Source: Alteriqipengyuania bathyomarina_B (GTDB lineage Bacteria; Pseudomonadota; Alphaproteobacteria; Sphingomonadales; Sphingomonadaceae). Taken from it: a DNA stretch of 64,000 nt. The notes under the pieces are model-generated. The model was not told the DNA's origin. It did not search any database and saw only the letters and a list, made by a program, of their open reading frames with translations. Positions 1-7,311 of this stretch are shown here, one piece after another. Numbering within the stretch: position 1 is the stretch's first letter; each line of letters begins with the position of its first letter. The stretch covers positions 1,054,001 to 1,118,000 of the forward strand of contig NZ_JBCFZM010000001.1 in assembly GCF_038594605.1 (NCBI RefSeq), read 5' to 3'. The translations under genes were made by a program, and so were the position numbers.

Positions 1-399
1 CTTCGGCCATTCGCCGTTCTGCGTGCGCGCATTGGCTTGCGGTATCTGCCGCGCCAGCGCGAGCAGCATGGCGATCGCGTGTTCGGCAGTGGTGATCGAA
101 TTGCCGAATGGCGTGTTCATCACCACCACCCCGCGCTCGCTGGCGGCGGGAATGTCGACATTGTCGACGCCGATGCCTGCACGGCCGATCACCTTGAGGT
201 TGGTCGCCGCGTCGAGAATCTCGGGCGTGACCTTAGTGGAGGACCGGATCGCGAGGCCTTCGTATTCGCCGATGATCGCTTTCAACTCATCGGGCGAGAG
301 GCCGGGTTTTACGTCCACATCGCAGCCGCGCTCTTCGAATATCTTGGCGGCTTCGGGGCTCATCTTGTCGGAAATCAGGACTTTGGGTTTCCGGGACAT
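1..399 (-). CDS. serA: D-3-phosphoglycerate dehydrogenase, N-terminal part
   Basis: First enzyme of serine biosynthesis, oxidising 3-phosphoglycerate to 3-phosphohydroxypyruvate with NAD. Only the first 133 residues are present because the gene runs off the left edge. The visible part is the start of the 2-hydroxyacid dehydrogenase substrate-binding domain: it opens MSRKPKVLISDKMSPEA and contains IRSSTKVTPEIL, VIGRAGIGVDNVD and the NTPFGNSITTAEHAIAM segment, all typical of SerA. The start is the ATG at 399, preceded on its own strand by GGGAAATGAA. It lies downstream of serC on the same strand with a 130 bp gap holding a palindromic repeat. Family assignment is firm; length and any C-terminal ACT domain cannot be judged. 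Confidence 0.95.
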   Translation of the reverse strand, partial: MSRKPKVLISDKMSPEAAKIFEERGCDVDVKPGLSPDELKAIIGEYEGLAIRSSTKVTPEILDAATNLKVIGRAGIGVDNVDIPAASERGVVVMNTPFGNSITTAEHAIAMLLALARQIPQANARTQNGEWPK

Positions 400-416
400 T
401 TCATTTCCCTCAAATC

Positions 417-506
417 GTCATGCTGAACTTGTTTCAGCATCCACCGAGCCTTCTCGAACGAAGGCGCGATGATGGAGAACTGGACCCTGAAACAGTTTCA
501 GGGTGA
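417..506. repeat. REP-like pair of palindromes between serC and serA
   Basis: Two small palindromes of related sequence lie in the serC-serA gap. The first (421-439) pairs TGCTGAA with TTTCAGCA. The second (485-503) is a perfect 9 bp inverted repeat, CCCTGAAAC-A-GTTTCAGGG. Both share the core CTGAAnC/GTTTCAG and are about 45 bp apart. This is the architecture of REP/BIME elements in GC-rich proteobacteria. In the serC transcript the hairpins would sit just after the stop codon, where they could stabilise the upstream message or lower read-through into serA. There is no T tract, so a classical terminator is unlikely. Confidence 0.7.
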
Positions 507-529
507 CGGTATTGCAAAAAGGAACCGGC

Positions 530-1714
530 CTACTTCTGCAGCTCGGCAAAGGCCCACTCGATCCACGGCAGCAGGCGCGCGATATCTTCGCTCTCGACCG
601 TGCCGCCACACCAGATGCGCAGGGACGGCGGAGCGTCGCGGTAGCCATTGAAGTCGTAGCCGACGCCTTCGGCTTCCAGCATCTTGTAGATCTTGCCGGG
701 CACTGCGGCCTGCTCTTCTTCAGGCAGACTGTCGAACCACTCGCCCTGGAAGACGAAGCACACACCGGTATTGGTCCGCTTGGCCGGATCGTCGACCATG
801 TTGCGCACGAACGGCGTCGCCTCGATCCAGTCGGTCAGGACCTTGGCATTCGCGTTGGCGCGTTCGATCATCGCAGGCAGCCCGCCGATCGACTTCGCCC
901 ATTCGAGCGCGGCGATGTAATCCTCGGTCGCCAGCATCGAAGGCGTGTTGATCGTCGCGCCCTCGAAGATGCCGGTGTTGAGCTTGTCGCCCTTCTTGAG
1001 GCGGAACAGCTTGGGCAGCGGCCATTCGGGATCGTAGCTTTCGATCCGCTCGACCGCCTTGGGCGAAAGGATCAGCATGCCGTGCTGCGCTTCGGAGCCC
1101 ATCACCTTCTGCCAGCTGAAGGTCGTCGCATCGAGCTTGGCCCAGTCCATCTCCTGCGCGAAGATGGCGCTGGTCGCGTCGTTGATCGTGATCCCCTTGC
1201 GGCCCGGCTCCAACCAGTCGGTGTTCGCGATCTTCGCGCCGCTGGTGGTGCCGTTCCAGGTGAAAACGACATCGTTTTCCTGTGGAATCGCGCTCAGATC
1301 GGGAATTTCGCCATAGGGCGCGTCGAGCACCTGCAAGTCGGGCAGCTTGAGCTGCTTCACCGCATCCTGAATCCACACATTGCCGAAGCTTTCCCACGCC
1401 GCGACCGTGGCCGGGCCGGCGCCCAGCATGGTCCACATCGCGCATTCGAGCGCGCCTGTGTCCGAGCCCGGCATGATGCCGACGAGATAATCGTCGGGCA
1501 CGCCGAGCAGTTCTTTGGTGAGGTCGATCGCGTATTTCAGGCGCGCCTTGCCGACCGAAGAACGGTGCGAACGGCCCAGCGATTCGGTTTGGAGTTTGTC
1601 GAGCGACCAGCCGGGAAACTTGGCGGTCGGACCGGACGAAAAGAAAGGACGCTCAGGCTTGAGCGTCGGCTTCGACGGGCGCGCAGGCGCGCCCTGATGG
1701 GGTTTATCAGTCAT
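530..1714 (-). CDS. serC: phosphoserine aminotransferase
   Basis: Converts 3-phosphohydroxypyruvate to O-phosphoserine using glutamate and PLP, the second step of serine biosynthesis. It encodes 394 residues, in the range of the alphaproteobacterial SerC type. Visible hallmarks are the FFSSGPTAKFPGW opening after a short basic leader, GIMPGSDTGALECAMW in the PLP-phosphate region, INDATSAIFAQ, and SWQKVMGSEAQHG, whose lysine is the likely Schiff-base residue. Start chosen at the ATG at 1714 because AAGGAG lies 8 bases upstream; the frame stays open further upstream without family similarity. It is followed by serA on the same strand and preceded by a structured leader. Confidence 0.96.
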   Translation of the reverse strand: MTDKPHQGAPARPSKPTLKPERPFFSSGPTAKFPGWSLDKLQTESLGRSHRSSVGKARLKYAIDLTKELLGVPDDYLVGIMPGSDTGALECAMWTMLGAGPATVAAWESFGNVWIQDAVKQLKLPDLQVLDAPYGEIPDLSAIPQENDVVFTWNGTTSGAKIANTDWLEPGRKGITINDATSAIFAQEMDWAKLDATTFSWQKVMGSEAQHGMLILSPKAVERIESYDPEWPLPKLFRLKKGDKLNTGIFEGATINTPSMLATEDYIAALEWAKSIGGLPAMIERANANAKVLTDWIEATPFVRNMVDDPAKRTNTGVCFVFQGEWFDSLPEEEQAAVPGKIYKMLEAEGVGYDFNGYRDAPPSLRIWCGGTVESEDIARLLPWIEWAFAELQK

Positions 1715-1719
1715 GTATT

Positions 1720-1757
1720 CTCTCCTTGCAGAGAGCTCGCGCGGCGTTGGGACCGCG
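1720..1757 (-). ncRNA. candidate serC-motif leader RNA (two hairpins, Shine-Dalgarno in the second)
   Basis: Immediately upstream of serC on the minus strand are two consecutive hairpins: CGCGG-TCCCAACG-CCGCG (plus coordinates 1757 to 1740) and CTCTC-TGCAAG-GAGAG (1735 to 1720). The second holds the serC Shine-Dalgarno AAGGAG partly in its 3' arm, and ends 5 bases before the ATG. A conserved RNA structure called the serC motif is known upstream of serC in Alphaproteobacteria, close to the start codon. Position and shape agree with that, but I am matching by eye, so membership is inference. The arrangement suggests translational control of serC-serA. Confidence 0.5.
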
Positions 1758-1898
1758 TGGCCCGTCGGCGGCAATAAAGTTGCGCAGACAGGAGTCAATG
1801 CGAAACACCATTCTGTCGACAGGGTGGCGTTGCAATCGGTCGGGCCGCTGCGGACGCCCCCTCGCCAATTCGCGCACCAAGCCTTAAAGGCAGGCGCC

Positions 1899-3077
1899 AT
1901 GGACGTTACCGATCTGCGCGTCGCCCTGGTCAGCGGCAATTACGACATGGTCCGCGATGGCCCGACACAGGCCCTCAATCGGCTTGTCGGCTATGTGCTC
2001 GAAAAAGGCGGCGCGGTGCGCATCTTCGCTCCGACGGTGGAGAACCCGCAGGTCGATGCTGTAGGCGAGGTCATCTCGCTGCCTTCGATCGCTATTCCGG
2101 GCCGCTCCGAATACCGCGTGCCGCTTGGCCTGTTTGGCAAGGCGAAGGAGACGTTCGAGGATTTCCGCCCCAATCTGGTCCATGTCGCCAGCCCGGACCG
2201 TGCCAGCAGGCAGGCGGTCGACTGGGCGCGCGCGCATGATGTGCCGGTGCTGGGTTCGGTTCACACCCGGTTCGAGACCTATCCGCGCTATTACAAACTC
2301 GGCTTCCTCGAGCCTGCGGTCGAGGCGTGGCTGCGCAGGATGTACCGCAAGTGCGACGCGCTGGTCGCGCCATCCGAAGGCATGGTCGACGTGCTCAGGT
2401 CGCAACGCATGAACGATGATATCGGCATCTACACGCGCGGCATCGACCGCAGCATTTTCCACCCCGGCGCGCGCGACATGGCTTGGCGACGCGAACAGGG
2501 CATCGCCGACGACGAGGTGGTGATCTCGTTCCTCGGGCGGCTGGTGATGGAAAAGGGCCTCGACATCTTCGCCGATGCGATCATCGAACTGCGCAGGCGG
2601 CAGGTGCCGCACAGAGTCGTGGTGATCGGCGACGGCCCGGCCCGCAGCTGGTTCGAAAAGGCGCTGCCCGGTGGCATTTTCGTCGGCCTGCAGGAAGGCG
2701 CAGATCTGGGCCGTGCGGTCGCCAGCAGCGACATTTTCCTCAACCCCTCGATCACCGAGACATTCGGTAATGTCACGCTCGAGCATATGGCCTGCGCGAT
2801 CCCCGTGGTCGCGGCCAATGCCACCGGCAGTTCCAGCCTGGTGGCCGACGGCGAAACCGGCGTGCTGGTCGAGCCGGGCAATGTGACCGCCTTCGCCGAC
2901 GCGCTGGCGCCCTATTGCATCGACGCCGATCTGCGGGCCCGCCACGGCGCAGCGGGGCTGGAACGCAGCCAGCCCTACACGTGGGAGGCGATCAATGCCT
3001 CGATGGTCGATACCTACCTGCGGCTCGCCAATGCCCAGAAAGCAAAAGGCGGACCGCAGGCGGAAAGGTCAGCGTAA
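1899..3077 (+). CDS. glycosyltransferase family 4 protein
   Basis: A 392-residue GT-B fold glycosyltransferase. The N-terminal acceptor domain opens DVTDLRVALVSGNYDMVRDGP. The C-terminal domain has ISFLGRLVMEKGLDIF near 210-224 and the family-4 EX7E signature between Glu287 and Glu295 (ETFGNVTLEHM), which binds the nucleotide-sugar donor. It resembles the mannosyl- or glucosyl-diacylglycerol transferase branch, so a membrane glycolipid acceptor is plausible, but donor and acceptor cannot be read from the sequence. The ATG at 1899 follows AAAGGCAGGCGCC. It is divergent from serC and overlaps the end of the next minus-strand gene by 9 bp. It has no TM segment, so it is probably cytosolic or peripheral at the membrane. 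Confidence 0.85.
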   Translation: MDVTDLRVALVSGNYDMVRDGPTQALNRLVGYVLEKGGAVRIFAPTVENPQVDAVGEVISLPSIAIPGRSEYRVPLGLFGKAKETFEDFRPNLVHVASPDRASRQAVDWARAHDVPVLGSVHTRFETYPRYYKLGFLEPAVEAWLRRMYRKCDALVAPSEGMVDVLRSQRMNDDIGIYTRGIDRSIFHPGARDMAWRREQGIADDEVVISFLGRLVMEKGLDIFADAIIELRRRQVPHRVVVIGDGPARSWFEKALPGGIFVGLQEGADLGRAVASSDIFLNPSITETFGNVTLEHMACAIPVVAANATGSSSLVADGETGVLVEPGNVTAFADALAPYCIDADLRARHGAAGLERSQPYTWEAINASMVDTYLRLANAQKAKGGPQAERSA

Positions 3078-3527
3078 CACGCCCCTGTTTTTCATCGCCC
3101 GCGCGTAGAAAATCAGCAGCAGTTCGATGACGAAGATCGCCATGGTCATGCCAAGCTGGAAACCCGTCATTTCCACTCCCGGCATCGGATCGCTGTACTG
3201 CATCGCGAAAGACACGACGGTGCCAATAAAGCTCAGGATGAAAGCGTAGAGCGCAAAGCGCGTCCGCAGCAACAGCAGGACCGAGCCGAGCACGGCACCC
3301 CAGATGCCGATGGCCCATGCCGCGTGGAACAGGATCGACCGGCTTTCGAAATACTGCACCACGGTTTGCGCGGTCACGCCCATCATTTCGCCCGCTTGGG
3401 CGAGGTATTCAATATTGCCTGTCTGCGTTTGGAAATAATCGTTCGCGCCGCCGAGGTGCCACAGAAGCGAAACGACGCCGATGACCCACAGGTGCCACGG
3501 GGTGCGCGCAGTCAGATGCTCGTCCAT
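3069..3527 (-). CDS. small four-helix membrane protein of unknown function
   Basis: A 152-residue protein with about four hydrophobic segments: WHLWVIGVVSLLWHLGG near 11-27, HAAWAIGIWGAVLGSVLLLL near 69-88, FALYAFILSFIGTVVSF near 91-107, and GFQLGMTMAIFVIELLLIF near 122-140. There are no catalytic motifs. Sphingomonads commonly carry such proteins, often labelled hypothetical; I do not recognise a function. The ATG at 3527 follows GGGGGGAGGATCATT, a strong Shine-Dalgarno. The upstream gene on the same strand is a PadR-type regulator, separated by a probable terminator. PadR regulators often control neighbouring membrane proteins, so it could be a target, but that is inference. Confidence 0.75.
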   Translation of the reverse strand: MDEHLTARTPWHLWVIGVVSLLWHLGGANDYFQTQTGNIEYLAQAGEMMGVTAQTVVQYFESRSILFHAAWAIGIWGAVLGSVLLLLRTRFALYAFILSFIGTVVSFAMQYSDPMPGVEMTGFQLGMTMAIFVIELLLIFYARAMKNRGVLR

Positions 3528-3544
3528 AATGATCCTCCCCCCAC

Positions 3545-3586
3545 AAAACGACCCGGGCGCGAGACTACACGCACCCGCCCGGGTCG
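3545..3586 (-). terminator. Rho-independent terminator of the PadR gene
   Basis: A perfect 11 bp inverted repeat pairs CGACCCGGGCG (3549-3559) with CGCCCGGGTCG (3576-3586) across a 16-base loop. On the minus strand it comes 15 bases after the PadR stop codon and is followed by TTTTG. That is the layout of an intrinsic terminator, and it separates the regulator from the membrane-protein gene downstream. Confidence 0.75.
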
Positions 3587-3600
3587 CAAGTCAGGGACGA

Positions 3601-4401
3601 TCAGAGGCGTTCGATCTTGCGCGCCAGCTCGTCGATCAGGTCGACGACCTTGTCCTTGCTCGCGCCGCTGAACTGCCCGTTGGCCGCGCGGTTTGTGATG
3701 ACCGTGGCCAGGTTGCCGAGCGCGCGCAGCAGATCGGGCGAACCCGTGGGTTTCGTGCGCTCCGCCTGTTTACCGAGCCGTTGCATGAGGCGGGCGACTT
3801 CGCCACTGCGCGCTTCCAGCTCTTCCATGCCTGCATCGGTCGCCCGAAACGCTTTGCGGGTCTCGCCGCCCTCGACCGGTGCGATCAGCCCCTCGTCCTC
3901 GAGCAGCGAGAGCGTGGGGTAGATTACGCCCGGGCTGGGCGCATAGTCGCCGCCGGTCAGATCCTCGATCTCCTTGATCAGTTCGTAGCCATGCCTGCGC
4001 TCGCCCGCGATCAGCGCGAGCAGTACCAGGCGCAGCTCGCCAGGCCCGAACATGCGCTTGCGGCGGCGGTGCTGCTGGCGATGAGGCGGGCCTGCGTCGT
4101 GCGTGCCACCCATCTTCCAGTTTCCGCGCCCCATGGTTGCGCCGCCGAAGGGGCCGCTCTTGCCGAACGGGCCACCGGGACCGAACGGGCCGTTGCGACC
4201 GAAAGGACCTTCTAGGCCGAAAACGCCCTCGGGCCCGAAAATGCTGTCGACGGTGAAGGAATCGCGATCGCGCTTGCCGTTCCGGTTGTAATCTTCGTCG
4301 ATCTCCACCTCAATATCCTCGTCGAAATCCTCACCTTCGGGTTGGTCGGAAATCCGGCCTTCGGTCGGCTCTCCGCCTTCGTTTTCGTATTTGTCGCTCA
4401 T
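3601..4401 (-). CDS. PadR family transcriptional regulator with Gly/Phe-rich N-terminal extension
   Basis: A 266-residue DNA-binding protein. The PadR winged helix covers about residues 118-195 (LVLLALIAGERRHGYELIKE, then PSPGVIYPTLSLLEDEGLI), followed by a helical dimerisation tail. It carries an unusual extension: an acidic stretch (20-38) and then a tandem GPFG-type repeat (55-87, units such as EGPFG, NGPFG, GGPFG, SGPFG), then a basic HRQQHRRRKR patch at 107-116. PadR proteins are normally repressors of membrane or efflux genes. Start chosen at the ATG at 4401, which has GTGAGGAG 7 bases upstream; an ATG 15 bases earlier lacks one. The upstream palindrome suggests autoregulation. Confidence 0.88.
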   Translation of the reverse strand: MSDKYENEGGEPTEGRISDQPEGEDFDEDIEVEIDEDYNRNGKRDRDSFTVDSIFGPEGVFGLEGPFGRNGPFGPGGPFGKSGPFGGATMGRGNWKMGGTHDAGPPHRQQHRRRKRMFGPGELRLVLLALIAGERRHGYELIKEIEDLTGGDYAPSPGVIYPTLSLLEDEGLIAPVEGGETRKAFRATDAGMEELEARSGEVARLMQRLGKQAERTKPTGSPDLLRALGNLATVITNRAANGQFSGASKDKVVDLIDELARKIERL

Positions 4402-4420
4402 CTGCGCGCTCCTCACTTAT

Positions 4421-4441
4421 GATATAGCTAAGATATATCTT
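4421..4441. promoter_or_regulatory. operator-like palindrome between padR and rarA
   Basis: The 70-100 bp between the divergent PadR and rarA genes contains an AT-rich island in GC-rich DNA. It holds GATATA-N7-TATATC (4421-4439), overlapped by the perfect 12 bp palindrome AAGATATATCTT (4430-4441). It lies about 20 bases upstream of the PadR start, where a promoter would be. AT-rich inverted repeats are typical PadR operators, so an autoregulatory site is the simplest reading. Confidence 0.6.
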
Positions 4442-4502
4442 GGCCGGACCGCGACAAGTGCCCGCTGCAATTTCCCGATCAAGCGCCTATGTCAGCCGAC
4501 CA

Positions 4503-5825
4503 ATGGCCGATCTGTTCGAAAACGAGGCTCCCAAGCCCTCCTCCACCACCCCCGCCGAGCCGCGCGAGGATGCGCCGCTGGCCGACCGGCTGCGCCCGCG
4601 CACCCTTTCCGAAGTTGTCGGGCAGGAGCATCTGACCGGGCCTGAGGGCAGCATCGGGCGAATGGTTGCCGCCGGCCGCCTGTCCAGCATGATCCTGTGG
4701 GGACCGCCGGGCACCGGCAAGACCACCATCGCGCGCCTGCTCGCCGATAGCGTGGGCATGCGCTATGCTGCGGTGAGCGCGGTGTTCAGCGGGGTGGCCG
4801 ACCTCAAGAGGGCCTTCGCCGAGGCGGAGACTGCCGCCAAGGCGGGCCAGAAGACGCTGCTGTTCGTGGACGAGATTCACCGCTTCAACCGAGCGCAGCA
4901 GGATGGCTTCCTGCCTTTCGTCGAACGCGGCACGGTCACGCTGGTCGGCGCGACGACCGAGAACCCCAGCTTCGCCCTCAACGCCGCGCTGCTCAGCCGC
5001 GCGCAGGTGCTGATCCTCGAGCGATTGGGGCACGAGGCGCTGGGCGAACTGCTGGCCCGCGCCGAAGAGCTCGAACGTCCCCTCCCCCTAACCGACGATG
5101 CGCGCGCCGCGCTGATCGCGAGTGCCGATGGCGACGGGCGCTTCCTGCTCAACCAGGCTGAAACGCTGTATAATGCGGGGCTGAGCGAGCCGCTCGATCC
5201 CGCTGGGCTCGGCAGCTTCCTGCAGCGCCGCGTGGCGGTGTACGACAAGGATCGCGACGGGCACTACAACCTCATCTCCGCGCTGCACAAGGCGGTGCGC
5301 GGGAGCGACCCGGATGCCGCGCTCTATTACCTCGCGCGGATGCTGACTGCGGGCGAGGAGCCGCGCTATCTCGCCCGGCGGCTGGTGCGCATGGCGGTGG
5401 AGGATATCGGCATGGCCGATCCGGCCGCGCTCAGCCAGTGCATCGCCGCGCGCGATGCCTACGAATTTCTCGGCAGCCCCGAAGGCGAGCTCGCGCTGGT
5501 GCAGGCGTGCCTCTACCTCGCCACCGCGCCCAAATCGAACGCGGCCTATATGGCGCAGAAATCTGCGTGGCGAAGCGCGAAGGAGACGGGCAGCCTGAGC
5601 CCACCCAAGAACATCCTCAACGCGCCGACGAAGCTGATGAAGAACATCGGCTACGGCGAAGGCTATTCCTACGATCATTCGGCGGAGGATGCGTTCTCGG
5701 GCGACAATTACTGGCCCGACGAGATGGAGCCGCAGGGCTTCTATCAGCCCACCGGTCGCGGCTTCGAAAAGCGCGTCGCGGAGCGGATGGAGTTCTGGGC
5801 CGCGCGGCGCAAAGGGCGCGATTGA
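4503..5825 (+). CDS. rarA: replication-associated recombination protein A (MgsA/RarA AAA ATPase)
   Basis: A clamp-loader-like AAA+ ATPase of the RarA/MgsA/Mgs1 family that acts at stalled replication forks. The 440 residues begin MADLFENEAPKP. A disordered leader leads into PLADRLRPRTLSEVVGQEHL near 26-44, Walker A GPPGTGKTT at 67-75, Walker B LLFVDEIHRF at 119-128, and sensor region VGATTENPSFALN. The C-terminal tetramerisation domain holds DAYEFLGSPEGELAL and the ILNAPTKLMKNIGYG signature. The family is usually 430-450 residues, so it is full length. The ATG at 4503 fits family starts; an ATG at 4440 would overlap the PadR operator. Its stop overlaps the start of the next gene. Confidence 0.95.
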   Translation: MADLFENEAPKPSSTTPAEPREDAPLADRLRPRTLSEVVGQEHLTGPEGSIGRMVAAGRLSSMILWGPPGTGKTTIARLLADSVGMRYAAVSAVFSGVADLKRAFAEAETAAKAGQKTLLFVDEIHRFNRAQQDGFLPFVERGTVTLVGATTENPSFALNAALLSRAQVLILERLGHEALGELLARAEELERPLPLTDDARAALIASADGDGRFLLNQAETLYNAGLSEPLDPAGLGSFLQRRVAVYDKDRDGHYNLISALHKAVRGSDPDAALYYLARMLTAGEEPRYLARRLVRMAVEDIGMADPAALSQCIAARDAYEFLGSPEGELALVQACLYLATAPKSNAAYMAQKSAWRSAKETGSLSPPKNILNAPTKLMKNIGYGEGYSYDHSAEDAFSGDNYWPDEMEPQGFYQPTGRGFEKRVAERMEFWAARRKGRD

Positions 5826-6703
5826 GCCGCTTCTCCCACTTCCTCGCGATCGACTGGTCGGGCGCGCGCGGCGAGCGGCACAAGGGCATCGCGCTGGCCA
5901 TGGCCGAGCTGCGCGACGGCCCGCCGCGCCTTCTGCAGCGCGAGAAACCGTGGAGCCGCACCGAAGTCCTCGCGTTCCTGCGCGACGATCTGCCGCGCGA
6001 TACGCTGGTCGGGATGGATCTGGGCATTTCGCTGCCCTTCGCCGATTGCGGAGCGTTCTTTCCAGGCTGGGATAAATCCCCGCCAGATGCGAAATCGCTG
6101 TGGGCGCTGGTCGACGAATTGAGCGCAGAAGATCCGCATCTGGAAGCGGGCGGCGCGCTGCGCCATGACGAGCTTGCCCGCTATTTCCGCCATCGGGGCG
6201 AGCAGGAGGGCGACCGCTTCCACGCGCCCGATGCACCGACCCGCGAAGGGCGCTTCCGGGTCGCCGAACTGGCACAGCGCGCAATGGGCTGTCGCCCGGT
6301 GTCCAACTTCAACCTCGTCGGCGCGGCGCAGGTCGGCAAATCGAGCCTTACCGGCATGCGGGTGCTTCACCGGCTGGACGGCGCGTTGCCCGTTTGGCCG
6401 GTCGACGATCTGCCGCGCGAGGGATCGGTGCTGGTGGAAATTTACACCGCGCTCGCCTCGCTCCAGGCCCTCCCGGCCCATCGCGGGCGCAAGATCAGGG
6501 ACCATGCGTTGCTGAACGAAGGGCTCAGTGCGCTGCTATCCGCGCCCGTTACGGGCTCTGGCCCGATCGACGATCACAGCGCCGATGCTCTGCTGACCGC
6601 CGCCTGGCTGCGCCGGGTCTGCGGCGATGCAAGCCTGTGGAGCCCGCGCAGCCTGACGTGCGCCCTCGCCCGCACCGAAGGCTGGACCTTCGGCGCGCGT
6701 TAA
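5822..6703 (+). CDS. conserved hypothetical protein, translationally coupled to rarA
   Basis: Encodes 293 residues from a TTG at 5822 that shares TTGA with the rarA stop, so the two genes are probably translationally coupled. I do not recognise the family with certainty. The opening FLAIDWSGARG, then VGMDLGISLPFADCG near 65-80 and the late DDHSADALLTAAWL, with spaced acidic residues, recall RNase H-like folds of the DUF429 type; this is suggestive only. There is no signal peptide or membrane segment, so the protein is likely cytosolic. The coupling hints at a DNA-repair or nucleic-acid role beside RarA, but neighbourhood is weak evidence. Confidence 0.75.
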   Translation: MSRFSHFLAIDWSGARGERHKGIALAMAELRDGPPRLLQREKPWSRTEVLAFLRDDLPRDTLVGMDLGISLPFADCGAFFPGWDKSPPDAKSLWALVDELSAEDPHLEAGGALRHDELARYFRHRGEQEGDRFHAPDAPTREGRFRVAELAQRAMGCRPVSNFNLVGAAQVGKSSLTGMRVLHRLDGALPVWPVDDLPREGSVLVEIYTALASLQALPAHRGRKIRDHALLNEGLSALLSAPVTGSGPIDDHSADALLTAAWLRRVCGDASLWSPRSLTCALARTEGWTFGAR

Positions 6704-6705
6704 CA

Positions 6706-7008
6706 TCAGGCGGGAACGGCGGGAAGGTGGCTACCGAGCCGTTCGAGCGTCTCGAGATTGCGCCGCTCGGTCTGGGCCGGGATCAGGAATGCGTCGATCA
6801 GCCACCAGATGCCCAGAATGAACCAGCCAAGGAAAAACGGCACCCAACCGAGCAACAGCAAGGTCAGCTGGATCGCACCGCTGCCGATATGACCCAGATA
6901 GAAGCGGTGCGCCCCGAAGGTGCCCAGAAACAGCCACAGAATATAGGCCGCGGCGATCGACTTCTTCTGTGCATCATATTGCAGTTGGGTGCGAAGATTC
7001 TGGTCCAA
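6706..7008 (-). CDS. TM2 domain-containing membrane protein
   Basis: A 100-residue protein with the TM2 domain: KSIAAAYILWLFLGTFGAHRFYLG, a turn, then QLTLLLLGWVPFFLGWFILGIWWLIDAFLIP. The GxxGxHRFYLG motif between two helices is diagnostic. The family function is unknown. The TTG at 7008 is favoured because AAGGA lies 7 bases upstream; a GTG at 7029 gives 107 residues but has no ribosome binding site. It converges with the rarA-coupled gene, with 2 bp between the stops. Confidence 0.8.
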   Translation of the reverse strand: MDQNLRTQLQYDAQKKSIAAAYILWLFLGTFGAHRFYLGHIGSGAIQLTLLLLGWVPFFLGWFILGIWWLIDAFLIPAQTERRNLETLERLGSHLPAVPA

Positions 7009-7164
7009 TGTCTTTTCCTTGTTTACCACTGGAATTGTACCAGATCGGGGCGTATTTTACAAAGAAAACCGGGCCGCAGGCGGTGCCTCGCGGCTTGTTT
7101 CGCATGATGCATTCGAGGGTGGACGCGCGCGCGGTTTTGCCGCAAGGCGCGTGACCTTGAACGG

Positions 7165-7240
7165 GCCGGTTTAGCTCAGCTGGTAGAGCAGCGGTTTTGT
7201 AAACCGAAGGTCGCGGGTTCGATTCCTGCAACCGGCACCA
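7165..7240 (+). tRNA. tRNA-Thr (anticodon TGT)
   Basis: The 76-base sequence folds as a tRNA. The 7 bp acceptor stem pairs GCCGGTT (7165-7171) with AACCGGC (7230-7236), and an encoded ACCA 3' end follows. The D arm is GCTCAGCTGGTAGAGC, the anticodon loop TTTGTAA has TGT at 7198-7200, and the T arm is GCGGGTTCGATTCCTGC. It reads threonine ACA and, by wobble, other ACN codons. I see no integrase or duplicated 3' end, so it is not an occupied attachment site here. Confidence 0.97.
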
Positions 7241-7311
7241 TCACTTCCTGGTTTTTCGCGCGCCCTTCAGCCGGCTGAGATGCTAGTGGCTCGCCGTTGC
7301 CTCCAGCGCGA

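Noticed and set aside
4440..4502. Earlier ATG for rarA, adding 21 residues
   Set aside because: It would begin inside the AT-rich operator-like site and the added residues do not resemble RarA; the ATG at 4503 fits the family.
7165..7240. tRNA-Thr as integration site of a mobile element
   Set aside because: No integrase, no duplicated tRNA 3' end and no change in gene character nearby.
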